Assembly (NCBI RefSeq): GCF_001889405.1
Contig: NZ_CP017921.1
Coordinates: 1,626,057 to 1,690,056 of the forward strand
DNA length: 64,000 bases
Direction of reading: 5' to 3'
DNA from: Methanohalophilus halophilus
Lineage (GTDB): Archaea > Halobacteriota > Methanosarcinia > Methanosarcinales > Methanosarcinaceae
Positions 25,563-36,000 of this stretch are shown one piece after another. The position numbers were made by a program, and so were the translations under genes. Position 1 is the stretch's first letter, and each line of letters starts with the position of its first letter. Below the pieces are notes generated by a model, which was given only the letters and a program-made list of their open reading frames with translations, did not search any database and was not told the origin of the DNA.

Positions 25563-26420
25563 TCATTCTCTTTCTATACAGATATCAAAACAACAATGGT
25601 CGTCCCCATTGCCCATTGTTTTATTTACGTTAACTTCGCCGTCGGTGACTCCGTTAACCATTTTTGAGAAAACTCCGGTAGTGAGGTTACACATTATGGG
25701 GTTTATTTTACTTTCTTCTCCCCATGGGCACTTGTGTGCTTTTATGATCGAACACCCGTTTTTGTCACCGTCACCGTCCACAAAATAACTGGCTCCCAGT
25801 TGATTCATAGCCTTACAGCAAATTTCGGCTACATCTTGTGAGTCTGTAGTTTCTCCTTCACAACCAGTGCATGAACTACGTACAATATCTTCCACCATAT
25901 CAACCATTTGACGAATGATTATTTTCTTCTGTTCGGGTGGGGCACTACTTAGTAGTGAGGGAATAATTGAGGTCAAAACCTTACGAATGTGGTTTTGCAT
26001 TTTAAGATGTTCTTTTTCAGTCACCAGCTCATCATGAAGACTTTTGATGCGCAACAATGACTTTACACGGGTTAGAAGCTCCACCCGATTTACAGGTTTT
26101 GTAAGAAAATCATCTGCACCAACTTCAATACCTTTAATGCGGTCCTCTTTTTCAGACAATGCAGTTACCATTATGATCGGGATATGGCGTGTACTTTGTG
26201 ATTCTTTTAGAGATTTAGCAACATCATAGCCACTCATGCCCGGCATCATAATGTCAAGAAGAATAAGATCGATTTCCTTTTCTTTCACTTTTTGGAGGCA
26301 TTCCTCTCCACTTTTAGCCAGAGTAAGTTCGTATAATTGAGAGAGGTATGCTTCCATTAAATCCAGATTTTGTGGTTCATCATCCACTATGAGTATTTTG
26401 GGTGTGATTTCGCTTTCCAT
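25563..26420 (-). CDS. Response regulator with Cys-rich methanogen-type output domain
   Basis: The first 125 residues are a receiver domain: VDDEPQN, the phospho-acceptor Asp in LILLDIMMPG, the T/A switch in VTALS and K in TKPV. A short coil follows. The C-terminal domain (about 160-285) carries many cysteines (SSCTGC, ICCKA, HKCPWGEE, MCNLTTG, DDHCCFDIC) and looks like methanogen output domain 1 (MetOD1), proposed as a signalling output in methanogens. It has no DNA-binding helix-turn-helix. It lies about 60 bp after the KaiC-like gene, same strand, and converges on purE. Confidence 0.85.
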   Translation of the reverse strand: MESEITPKILIVDDEPQNLDLMEAYLSQLYELTLAKSGEECLQKVKEKEIDLILLDIMMPGMSGYDVAKSLKESQSTRHIPIIMVTALSEKEDRIKGIEVGADDFLTKPVNRVELLTRVKSLLRIKSLHDELVTEKEHLKMQNHIRKVLTSIIPSLLSSAPPEQKKIIIRQMVDMVEDIVRSSCTGCEGETTDSQDVAEICCKAMNQLGASYFVDGDGDKNGCSIIKAHKCPWGEESKINPIMCNLTTGVFSKMVNGVTDGEVNVNKTMGNGDDHCCFDICIERE

Positions 26421-26478
26421 ATTTTCTGTGTTACGTTAGGAATACTTGGCTAATAAATCTTTTTAACAAAAAGGGCTA

Positions 26479-27192
26479 TCAAGTATCTTTTTTGCCCTTT
26501 ATATCTATGCCTTTTGATGTAATATCAAACGGAATAGGGTCAAGGGAAATGGCTGTATTTCTCATCTTTGGTGTGAAAATAAAACGCTCCATTTTCCCAG
26601 TGTAGGGATTTTCCTTTACCAGTAACTTAATGTTTCCAAAAGTCGAGTAATCTGCGACCTCATGGGTCATCTGGTGGGCAGCTTCATCCATCACAAACAG
26701 TGTTGTTGCATCTTTTTGTGAAAGTAAAAGGTTTAATGTATCAAACTGATCACGAAATTCCCGTGTTGTTAAACCAATTGCGAAAACTCCGATATTATCT
26801 ATTACTATTACTTCGGCATCATAAGGTATCATTTCAGGCAGACTTATGAGGTCAACCTCTTTTAAACTCAATCCATCTATCATTTCAGCAGCTTTAGTTA
26901 CGTTCCGACTTCTCATTTCCAGTATTTTTACAACTTCAAGTAAACCGTTTTTTATATATTCGTCAAAAGGAAAATCAAACATTTTTGCCTGTTCGGTAAT
27001 ATCCTCTTCAGTCTCTTCTGTTGCCATTATAACAGATTTTTTCCCATATTCGCATGCCTGGTTTATTGCGTGCATTGCAAAAATAGTTTTACCAGATCCG
27101 GGGGCACCGGTGATAAGAATCCCTTTTTTTCCCGGATATCCATCACCAATCTTTTTGTCAAGACCTTGAATTCCTGTAGATAACCTTTCCAT
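26479..27192 (-). CDS. KaiC/RAD55-like RecA-family ATPase
   Basis: The 237-residue protein is a single RecA-fold domain of the KaiC-like/RAD55 class common in methanogens. It begins MERLSTGIQGLDKKI, with Walker A GAPGSGKT and Walker B in EVIVIDNIGVF, and closes with a short basic tail. Such proteins often accompany histidine kinases and response regulators as signalling ATPases. A longer frame runs back to a TTG at 27252, but that stretch contains a TATATAAAG box at about 27222-27230, so the ATG at 27192 is chosen. A response-regulator gene follows in the same direction. Confidence 0.85.
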   Translation of the reverse strand: MERLSTGIQGLDKKIGDGYPGKKGILITGAPGSGKTIFAMHAINQACEYGKKSVIMATEETEEDITEQAKMFDFPFDEYIKNGLLEVVKILEMRSRNVTKAAEMIDGLSLKEVDLISLPEMIPYDAEVIVIDNIGVFAIGLTTREFRDQFDTLNLLLSQKDATTLFVMDEAAHQMTHEVADYSTFGNIKLLVKENPYTGKMERFIFTPKMRNTAISLDPIPFDITSKGIDIKGKKDT

Positions 27193-27480
27193 TGGCACAC
27201 CGCTGATTACTATACAAGTCTTTATATATAGAGTGTTTCTTCCTTTTAACAAATTTCCTGCACTTTATGTTTATTGTAATCATGTTATGAGCCTGAAAAT
27301 AGGTAAATATAATTGTCACAACATGCCAGACAAATTTTCCCGAAAAGGACAGGTTGAACGGTTAAATATATTTATCAGGAATGAGTTTATTTCATGCATT
27401 ATACCAATCTACTGATTATATACTTTTGATAGACTCTAGAAATTGTGAACTTTTAATATTGATTTAAACGTGAGTAAACT
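27193..27480. promoter_or_regulatory. Divergent promoter region KaiC-like / lonB
   Basis: A minus-strand TATA box lies at about 27222-27230 for the KaiC-like gene. A plus-strand TTAAATATATTTATC at 27361-27375 is a good TATA candidate for lonB, giving a leader of about 80 nt. No gene is visible between. Confidence 0.5.
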
Positions 27481-29373
27481 ATGGCGGAAGAAATGGCTTC
27501 TAAAGATGAGGAATTGGAAGAATCATTTGACACCACCAGTTCCATCGAAGTGCCTAAACTATTGATCGACCAGATCATTGGTCAGGATCATGCGGTGGAG
27601 GTTGTCAAGAAAGCTGCAAGTCAGAGGAGACATGTGATGATGATCGGTACTCCTGGTACCGGTAAATCCATGCTTGCAAAGGCAATGGCTGAATTGCTTC
27701 CAAAGGAGGAACTGCAGGATATCCTTGCATATCCCAATGTTGAAGACAACAACAATCCACGTATTCGTACCGTTCCTGCCGGAAAAGGTAGGGAGATTGT
27801 TATGGCTCATAAAATGGAGGCCAGAAAGAAATCCCAATCAAGGAACATGTTGATGATGTTCCTTATTTTTGGTATTGTGATGTATTCTTTCTATGTGGGT
27901 CAACTTCTCTGGGGTATCATTGCAGCTATAATGATGCTTATTCTTAGCAGGCAATTTATGCCAAAAGAAGAAATGATGATCCCAAAGATGCTGGTTTCAA
28001 ATTATGAACAGGATAATGCTCCGTATATTGATGCCACCGGTACCCATGCAGGAGCCCTTCTCGGAGATGTCAGGCATGACCCATTCCAGTCAGGTGGACT
28101 GGAAACCCCGTCTCATGACAGGGTGGAGAGTGGAGATATTCACAAGTCCCACAAAGGTGTACTCTTCATTGATGAGATCAACACCCTCAGGATTGAATCC
28201 CAGCAAAGCCTGCTTACGGCAATCCAGGAGAAAGAATATCCGATTACAGGTCAGTCAGAGCGCAGTTCCGGCGCCCTTGTGAAAACAGAACCGGTTCCAT
28301 GTGACTTTATAATGGTAGCTGCAGGTAATCTGGATGCTGTGGAAAAAATGCATCCTGCACTCAGGTCACGTATAAAGGGTTATGGATATGAGCTCTACAT
28401 GCGTGAATCCATGGAAGACACTGCTGATAACCGCAAGTATCTTGTTCGGTTCGTGGCACAGGAAGTTAAGCGGGACGGACATATACCTGATTTTGATCAG
28501 TCAGCAGTTGATGAAGTCATTCAGGAAGCTCGAAGGCGGGCCGGAAGAAAAGGCCATCTAACTTTGAAATTGCGTGATCTTGGAGGACTTGTGAGAGTAG
28601 CAGGAGATATTGCACATGCTGAAGACACAAAGATCACCTCTGCAAAACATGTACTTGCAGCCAAGAAAATGGCACGCTCCATAGAACAACAACTTGCTGA
28701 CAGTTATCTGGAAAGAAGAAAAGATTACCAGTTGTTTTCCAAGAAAGGTGCTGCTGTCGGTAAGGTCAATGGGCTTGCTGTAATGGGAGGAGATTCCGGA
28801 ATAGTCTTGCCTATTATGGCAGAAGTAACTCCTCCACAATCACATGCTGAAGGCAAAGTAATTGCCACCGGTATGCTCAAGGATATTGCTAAGGAAGCTG
28901 TTCTTAATGTGTCAGCTGTGATCAAAAAGGTGACAGGCCAGGATATAATGAATAGGGATATTCATATCCAGTTTGTCGGTACCTATGAAGGAGTTGAGGG
29001 AGACAGTGCTTCTGTGTCCATTGCAACGGCCGTAATTTCGGCCATTGAAGGTATACCTATTGATCAGAGTGTTGCGATGACAGGTTCCCTGTCTGTAAGA
29101 GGCGATGTATTGCCGGTGGGCGGTGTAACCTACAAGATCGAAGCCGCAGCCCAGGGTGGAATTAAAAAAGTTATTATACCCTGGACTAATAAGGATGATG
29201 TGTTGATTGAAGAAGCTTACAAGGATCAGGTTGAAATAATTCCTGTCAAAACAATATCCGAAGTTATAGAGCACAGTCTTGTGGGCACCAAAAAGGAAGG
29301 AATTCGGGATAAACTCAAGGAGCTGACAGATATGAAAGTTGATCTGGAAATTCCTGAATCCGTGCCCAGTTAA
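27481..29373 (+). CDS. lonB: Archaeal membrane-anchored Lon protease (LonB)
   Basis: The 630-residue LonB degrades misfolded and regulatory proteins at the membrane using ATP. Walker A GTPGTGKS is at 56-63. A two-segment membrane insertion lies at about 121-155. The sensor and arginine region of the AAA domain follows, and the protease domain holds the catalytic dyad S509 (GDSAS) and K552 (TYKIEAA). The 43-residue Ser-Lys spacing is standard for Lon. It precedes tldD by 25 bp, and tldE follows, making a compact proteolysis unit. Confidence 0.95.
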   Translation: MAEEMASKDEELEESFDTTSSIEVPKLLIDQIIGQDHAVEVVKKAASQRRHVMMIGTPGTGKSMLAKAMAELLPKEELQDILAYPNVEDNNNPRIRTVPAGKGREIVMAHKMEARKKSQSRNMLMMFLIFGIVMYSFYVGQLLWGIIAAIMMLILSRQFMPKEEMMIPKMLVSNYEQDNAPYIDATGTHAGALLGDVRHDPFQSGGLETPSHDRVESGDIHKSHKGVLFIDEINTLRIESQQSLLTAIQEKEYPITGQSERSSGALVKTEPVPCDFIMVAAGNLDAVEKMHPALRSRIKGYGYELYMRESMEDTADNRKYLVRFVAQEVKRDGHIPDFDQSAVDEVIQEARRRAGRKGHLTLKLRDLGGLVRVAGDIAHAEDTKITSAKHVLAAKKMARSIEQQLADSYLERRKDYQLFSKKGAAVGKVNGLAVMGGDSGIVLPIMAEVTPPQSHAEGKVIATGMLKDIAKEAVLNVSAVIKKVTGQDIMNRDIHIQFVGTYEGVEGDSASVSIATAVISAIEGIPIDQSVAMTGSLSVRGDVLPVGGVTYKIEAAAQGGIKKVIIPWTNKDDVLIEEAYKDQVEIIPVKTISEVIEHSLVGTKKEGIRDKLKELTDMKVDLEIPESVPS

Positions 29374-29398
29374 ACAATACTTACAGGGAATCCAGTAA

Positions 29399-30733
29399 AT
29401 GAGAGAATCAGAATTTCATGATGTGAGGTGGATAGAGGGAGAATCAACTTCTATCCTTCTCGACAACGGGAAAGTAGAGGACATAAATACCAACTATGGT
29501 AATGGTTGTGGGGTACGTGCTCTTTGTGGCGGTTCCTGGGGTTATACTTCATCTGAAGGGGTCGATGGTATTGATGCTGCAATAAAAGCAGCTATAGAGT
29601 TGGCTTCTGATGTGAATAAACACAGTCCAAGAGAAAAAGTAACTCTTGCATCTTACTGTGAACCCAATGTTGACAATCTGCCGTCTATAAAGGAAAATCC
29701 CCGGGATGTTGCGGTTGAAGAAAAGGTTGAGTTGTTGAAAGACCTTTCCAATAATGCTTCATGCAAAGGAATTAGCAGTACATCTGCATCATACTCTGAA
29801 TCTACCTTTAAGGTTCATTATACAAATTCTGAAGGTGCGGATTGCGAATATGAACTTACTAGAGTAGGGTTTGCAATTTCAGCCATTGCTTCAGACGGTG
29901 CAGCCTATCAGGTAGGAAGAGAAAGCAACTTTGACGTATGCGGTTATGAAATGTTCCGTGACCCTGGAATTCTGGAAAAGGCACAATCTGCCGGAAAGAC
30001 AGCTGTGGATTTGCTGGGTGCCCGCCAGGCAAAAGGAGGCAAAGGTCCTGTAATTCTTGACCCGGAACTTGCCGGGGTATTTGCCCATGAAGCGGTTGGA
30101 CATGCTTCAGAAGCCGATCTGGTGCTGGAAGGAAGTTCAATTCTAGCAGATAGAATAGGTGAAGAAATCGCTTCACCACTTGTTAATATCATAGATGACC
30201 CTACACTTCATAAGTTCGGTTACTATCCCTTTGATGCAGAGGGAATGAAAGCTCATAAAACAGATATTATCACGGATGGAGTATTAAATTCATATCTACA
30301 TTCCAGGGAAACCGCAGGTAAACTCGGTGGCGCATCAGGTAACAGTCGCAGTCAGGGATACTCTGCACCTGTTGTCAGAATGAGTAATACATATGTTGAC
30401 AACGGAAATTCAAATCTTGATGAAATGCTGGAAGAACTGGGTGACGGAATATACCTTGCGGGTACCCGTGGAGGACAGGTTAATACAGGTGAAGGAATCT
30501 TCCAGTTCAATGCCGAGAAAGGCTATATTGTGGAAAATGGGGAAATCGGAGATCTTGTGCGCGATGTGTCCCTGTCTGGCAATACTCTGGAAATCCTGAA
30601 AAATGTTTTACTGGTAGGAAATGATCTTAAAATGCATTCGGGTAGATGTGGCAAAAGCGGTCAGGCAATTCCGGTATCGGACGGTTCCCCCCATCTTCTC
30701 ATTTCTGATGCCCTTGTGGGAGGTGTCCAGTAA
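29399..30733 (+). CDS. tldD: TldD metalloprotease subunit
   Basis: The 444-residue protein has the zinc-binding HExxxH signature of TldD (H230-E-A-V-G-H235) in a FAHEAVGHASEAD context and the downstream Gly-rich TRGGQVNTGEGIFQF region. With TldE it forms a heterodimeric peptidase that trims unfolded peptides; in bacteria it matures microcin B17 and degrades CcdA. The stop shares one base with the tldE ATG, so the two are translationally coupled. Confidence 0.94.
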   Translation: MRESEFHDVRWIEGESTSILLDNGKVEDINTNYGNGCGVRALCGGSWGYTSSEGVDGIDAAIKAAIELASDVNKHSPREKVTLASYCEPNVDNLPSIKENPRDVAVEEKVELLKDLSNNASCKGISSTSASYSESTFKVHYTNSEGADCEYELTRVGFAISAIASDGAAYQVGRESNFDVCGYEMFRDPGILEKAQSAGKTAVDLLGARQAKGGKGPVILDPELAGVFAHEAVGHASEADLVLEGSSILADRIGEEIASPLVNIIDDPTLHKFGYYPFDAEGMKAHKTDIITDGVLNSYLHSRETAGKLGGASGNSRSQGYSAPVVRMSNTYVDNGNSNLDEMLEELGDGIYLAGTRGGQVNTGEGIFQFNAEKGYIVENGEIGDLVRDVSLSGNTLEILKNVLLVGNDLKMHSGRCGKSGQAIPVSDGSPHLLISDALVGGVQ

Positions 30734-32049
30734 TGCAGAATTACGATATTGGCAACCAAGTCCTTGAATTTGCCAACAAATATGGAGCAGATGAGGCTGA
30801 GGTCTTCATCTCAGCAAACCAAGTGACTTCTGCAAGTGTCCGTCGCAGCCTTATTGAAAGTGCCAGGAATCAACAAAGCCAGGGATTGGGGATAAGGGTT
30901 GTTAAAGATGGTGCAGTGGGATTTGCAAGTACTAACATTTTCAATCGGCTTGAGGAAACTGTGAAAAGTGCGATTGCAATGGCAAAGGTACGCGATTCAG
31001 ATGAAGATTGGAAAAACCTGCCTTCAAATGGTAAATATCCTGCTGTAAATGGCATTTTCAGTAAAAAGGTAAATGAACTTGAGCTTGAAGATTGCATCTC
31101 CCTGACAAAAGAAATGATTGACGGTGTTTGTTCTTTTAGCGATATAATAGCCCCTTCAGGTTCTTTTTCTCGTATGATTTCCAACCAGCTTATCATGAAC
31201 ACTAACGGTGTTGAAGTTGAGGAAAAGGGCACTGCAGTATCGGGTTTTATTGATGTGATCACAACTTCCGATATTCCATCTACTGCATACGATTTCCGTA
31301 TATCCCGGGATATGGATATTGATTTTTATGGAATCGGGAAAGAAGCCGCAAACCTGGCCAATTCCTGCAAAAATGGTGTTTCTGTGGAAAGTGGACAGAA
31401 GGATGTCGTATTTCATCCCTTTGCCTTTTCGGACATAATGGAATCTTCATTCTTATCTTCAATAGAAGCGGATAATATACAGAAAGGCAGATCCAGCCTA
31501 ACAGGAAAATTGAACACCGATATTGCAGCCAGAGGTCTTACAATAACTGATGATGGTATCCTGAATGGAGGGATTGCATCTTCGATTTCTGATGATGAGG
31601 GTACTCCTTCACAATCCACCGGTATAATCAAAGATGGCTTACTCAAATCTTACATCTATGATTCCTATACTGCTGGTAAGGAAGAACGGTCCAGTACCGG
31701 CAATGCTGTAAGAGGTTCCTATTCTTCCACTCCAAGCGTTGGTACCCGCAATGTTGTTTTTGAACATCCAGCTTCTGACATAATTTCTGAGATAAAAGAT
31801 GGAGTATTTGTTACAAATGTAATAGGTGCACATACTGCAAACCCGATCTCCGGAGATTTTTCAGTGGAAGCTCGTAATGCTTTTGTGATTAAGGATGGCC
31901 AGATAGAAAAACCGATCAAGTCCCTTATGGTGTCTGGCAATATTTTTGAGTTGCTCAGAAATGTGAAAGGCGCCGGAGATGATGTCCGGATTGTTGGTAG
32001 TATTATTACCCCTTCAATATGGGTATCTAATATGAATGTAATAGGCTGA
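30733..32049 (+). CDS. tldE: TldE/PmbA peptidase partner
   Basis: The 438-residue paralogue of TldD lacks the HExxxH site, as expected of the non-catalytic TldE/PmbA partner. Typical segments are GADEAEVFIS near the start, VRRSLIESARNQQSQGLGIRVV and the late GAHTANPISGDFSVEARNAF. It supports substrate binding in the heterodimer. It is the last gene of the lonB-tldD-tldE run and is followed by a small hairpin. Confidence 0.94.
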   Translation: MQNYDIGNQVLEFANKYGADEAEVFISANQVTSASVRRSLIESARNQQSQGLGIRVVKDGAVGFASTNIFNRLEETVKSAIAMAKVRDSDEDWKNLPSNGKYPAVNGIFSKKVNELELEDCISLTKEMIDGVCSFSDIIAPSGSFSRMISNQLIMNTNGVEVEEKGTAVSGFIDVITTSDIPSTAYDFRISRDMDIDFYGIGKEAANLANSCKNGVSVESGQKDVVFHPFAFSDIMESSFLSSIEADNIQKGRSSLTGKLNTDIAARGLTITDDGILNGGIASSISDDEGTPSQSTGIIKDGLLKSYIYDSYTAGKEERSSTGNAVRGSYSSTPSVGTRNVVFEHPASDIISEIKDGVFVTNVIGAHTANPISGDFSVEARNAFVIKDGQIEKPIKSLMVSGNIFELLRNVKGAGDDVRIVGSIITPSIWVSNMNVIG

Positions 32050-32052
32050 CTG

Positions 32053-32066
32053 CTGATTTTAATCAG
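32053..32066 (+). terminator. Short hairpin after tldE
   Basis: CTGATT (32053-32058) pairs with AATCAG (32061-32066) three bases after the tldE stop. It is followed within ten bases by an ATTATATATAA box that may start the next gene's transcript. Confidence 0.4.
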
Positions 32067-32181
32067 TAATCATTATATATAACCCTCCCTAACTATGTAT
32101 ATACAAAATCAAATACCAAAAGTTTTTCAAATTCACTTGATAAATACTGTTCAGACGGAACTATAATAACCAGGTGTCAAT

Positions 32182-33006
32182 ATGACAGATGAGGGGATAA
32201 GGACAAAAATTCTTGTAGTCGACGATGAGCCTGATAATGTCGAATTACTTACGGCTTATCTATTGAATGATTATGACATTATTCCTGCTTACAGTGGTAG
32301 TGAAGCACTGGACATACTGAAATCCTGTGAGGATGACCTGCCGGATCTTATACTCATGGATATAATGCTCAAAGATGGTATGGATGGTGTAGAAGCTGCC
32401 CATTTCATAAAAATCAATTATGATATTCCTTTAGTTTATATTACGGCTTATGCCGATGATAATATAATGCGAAGGGCCAAACTCACGGAGCCTTTTGGTT
32501 ATATCCTCAAGCCATTTGAAGAGTCCGAATTACGTACAAACATAGAAATTGCGTTATACAAATATGAAATGGAACGCAGGCTCAAAGAAAGCAAGAAATG
32601 GCTTACTGCTGTGCTCAATAGTATCGGGGATGCAGTAATTGCAACAGACGAAGAGGGCCTGGTCAAATTCATTAACCCATTTGCAGAAGCTCTAACCGGT
32701 TGGGATCAGGATGAAGCAATTGGTTTGCCTTTGTCAGAAGTATTTGTGGTTGAGAATGAAGTTCCTGGTGAAAAGGCCGATGATCCAATCCAGAAAGTCA
32801 TGAAGGAAGGTATGTTTTACGGCCTTGGAAGTCATACAGTGCTTGTTACTAAAAGCAAAACCCAGATTCCTGTAGATGTAATTGGCTCTCCCATTCGTAA
32901 TGAAGCAGGTAAACTACTGGGTACTTTGGTGTTGTTCTATGATATCTCTGAACGCAAACGTGTTGAGAATATGATTTATTACCAGAATAGTCAGAAGGAT
33001 ATGTGA
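32182..33006 (+). CDS. Response regulator with PAS domain (REC-PAS)
   Basis: The 274-residue protein has an N-terminal receiver with VVDDEPDN, phospho-acceptor Asp in LILMDIMLKDG, VYITAYAD and the K of ILKPFEE. A PAS sensor domain follows (about 135-260, with WLTAVLNSIGDAVIATDEEG and ISERKR at the end). There is no kinase or DNA-binding output, so it probably relays signals within a phosphorelay. The gene stands alone between tldE and the convergent subtilase. Confidence 0.9.
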   Translation: MTDEGIRTKILVVDDEPDNVELLTAYLLNDYDIIPAYSGSEALDILKSCEDDLPDLILMDIMLKDGMDGVEAAHFIKINYDIPLVYITAYADDNIMRRAKLTEPFGYILKPFEESELRTNIEIALYKYEMERRLKESKKWLTAVLNSIGDAVIATDEEGLVKFINPFAEALTGWDQDEAIGLPLSEVFVVENEVPGEKADDPIQKVMKEGMFYGLGSHTVLVTKSKTQIPVDVIGSPIRNEAGKLLGTLVLFYDISERKRVENMIYYQNSQKDM

Positions 33007-33033
33007 TCTTATTAAATAACGGGTTCGTATTCT

Positions 33034-36000
33034 TTATTCAATTTTTCTTCTTACAATAAAAGCTATTATCAAAATCCATGCAGGAAGCATTTTGTCCATT
33101 ATTTTTTCTGGACCCAATGCATTTTTCTCTGCTTTTCCTGATACATTATTGACACTTTCATTTGTGTCTGTTTTTTGTGTATTCAAGTTATTAGTTTCAG
33201 CAATCACATTCTCATTTTTGGTATTGGATTTTAATATCTTTTTGCTTCCTGCAATTACAAATGGTGAATTGAGGTATTTATCGGTAGCAGTTTTGAAATG
33301 TACATAATTGCCAGCCTGATCGATATATTCTGTTGGCAGTGCAATCCATTGACCGTCTTCAAAGACTTCCAGATGAATGTTCTCTATGTCGATATTCTCT
33401 TGCGTAATCCATTCCTTTTCCACCTTGAAAGTTACTGAAGAATTCCTGATGTGATTTTCAAATCCACTACTGCCTACCCAAATATTGAAATTCATGTATA
33501 CTGTATCAATTGGTGCCTTATTTGCTAGTGTTGAAGTGTTTTTCAGAATTTCGATGATTAATTTGACCTGCCCGCTATTTCTAGATGATATAAGGTCAAT
33601 ATTGCCAACAAGATTTCCTTTTTCTTCGAAATTATATATGGTGGGTATTTCGGCTTTGACTGATCTAATGGAAAAATCCTTGTATTTTATGTTTGAATAG
33701 TCTTCACCTGTTGCAGAACCTCCGCCTCCTCCACTACTTCCTTTTTCGTCATTGGAATCACTTGGTTTGTCCTGAGCGTCATAGATGGTAGAATTATTCC
33801 AGGCTGTATTTCCAGAAGCATCAGTAGCCGAAATATTTACGGTATTGGTACCAGAATTTGCGATTAGTGTACCGGTATAGTTGTCGCCTGTATCCAGAGT
33901 CAGTTCTATAGGAGAAGACATTGAACCGTTGTAAGCGGTGACATTCATAATACCGATGTTATCACTTGTGTTGACCTTTATTATTACCGGATCATCAACA
34001 AAAGGAGTCGGAGCGTCAATGCTTATATTATTGATAACGGGTTTTTCATCATCTCCTGCAATGTAAAAAGTATCATTATACCAGCCAGTGTTACCGGAGT
34101 TATCGGTAGCTGAGACATTTACTGTATTGAGGCCTGTTTTTGAGATTAGTATACCGGTATAGTTGCCATTGTCATTCGATGTAAGTTCTACAGGAGAAGA
34201 CATCGAACCGTTGTAAGCGGTGACATTCATAATACCGATGTTGTCGCTGACATTGACTTTCAAAGCAATATCTTCCCCAATATCAAGGATGTAATTATCA
34301 AGAATTACCGAAGCGATAATAGGGGTGGTGACATCTTTCCCTTCATAAGAAGTACTGTTATCCCAGTGAGTGTTGGAGGCATTATCTGTCACAGAAATAT
34401 TTACACTGTGCTGGCCATATTCAGCATTGAAGGTAGCAGTATAATTTCCGGAGGTGGTGTTGTAATCCAGGGGAATTGACGGTGCCGTTCCATCCGTAAA
34501 AGCGGTGACATTTCCTATACCACTTTCTGCATCAGTGGCGTTGACATTCAAGGTGACCGTTTCATCGATAGCCGGTGTATAATTGTTCAGGGATGCGGAG
34601 TAAACCACGGGAAGCAGGGTATCTTCTTTTGTAGTAGCAGTATCATTTTGCCAGGTTGTGTTGATGTTACCATTCACATCAACCGTTTGTGTGGCGATTT
34701 CATAGGTGGTATTTGGATACAGGCCAGTAGCATTGTAAAATTCATTGGATACATTTTCTTTTAATTCACCATCAAGATATATCATTGTGTGATTGAAATC
34801 AGTATCATCCGGATTTGTCCAGGTCCAGTTGATCCATGTAACGCCATCGGCGGTCTCATTAAGGTTACTGACGCTTGTGGGAGCTGTACTATCAATAATT
34901 GCGGAAAACACTAGTGAAAATGCCTGAGGGCCTTGATTGACACTTGTCCCATTGACACATACTCTATAGGTTCCTTTTTCAGGAGATTCTATCAGAACTT
35001 GTTCAACATTGTTGATTCGATCTGCCCCTTCCCCACCATTTCCATACAGGACAGTACCATTGGAATTCATAATCGTCAAATCCAGATCATTCACAAGTGC
35101 CTGATCCGCACCAATGGCTCCTGGATGATCTGTCCACACAAGAGTTGCCTTAAAAGGTGTCTGGTTTGATTTAACATATTTTTCTGTCTGCCATGTTTCA
35201 CCGGTATTAAGGGATATATTATCATAATATGTCACCTCAGCAGGTGCTGGTGGAAAAAGAGACGCAGTGAGATTGATCCGTCCCCATCCCTGTGTTGTTC
35301 GATTGTAACCAAGATCATCAGCGCCATTGATAAGGGTTGCTTTGAGCAATGCAGCGGTTGGGTTTATGGATAGGTTCTCCATATAATACTGCCTTACAAG
35401 AGCAACCGTACCGGCAGCAAGCGGTGTTGCCATGCTGGTACCACCCATGTAGGCATAACTGTCATTGAGTGGTTCCCAGAAAATAGAATCATTATTAGTT
35501 TTGCTGGAACGGGTGGAGATTATCCAGGTACCCGCAGCCACAAGGTCGGGCTTGATCCTTCCATCAGCGGTAGGTCCCCGGCTACTGAAAGAAGCAATCT
35601 CATCTGGATCATCCCCCAAGTCTCCTTTTTCAGGTCTCAGATTTTCCGTGGCACCTATTGCGAGGATATTCTTGGCGGTGGCCGGCGAACCCACAGTGTA
35701 ATTTCCATTTTCACCATCATTGCCAGCGGCAAACAATACCAACATGTCCGAATGGTTCCACATGAATTCATCTGCAACCTGTGAATAGGAAGTATAGGAA
35801 TTTTCTTCACTTCCCCAGCTGTTACTGTGAATTCTTGCATCTTTGGTATAGGCAAAACTGAGTAGTTCAAATAAGTCTTCTGAGGTACTGAGGCCAGTGA
35901 GATTGCCGTTTTCATCTCCGATTGCCTGGAAAACCAACTTTGCTGCAGGGGCTGTACCGCTATATTTTCCTCCAGAAAGGAAACCGTTGCCCAGTGCAGA

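Noticed and set aside
26479-27252. Start of the KaiC-like protein at the TTG 27252
   Set aside because: The added 20 residues overlap a TATA box and do not resemble the family's N-terminus, which begins at MERLSTGIQGLD.
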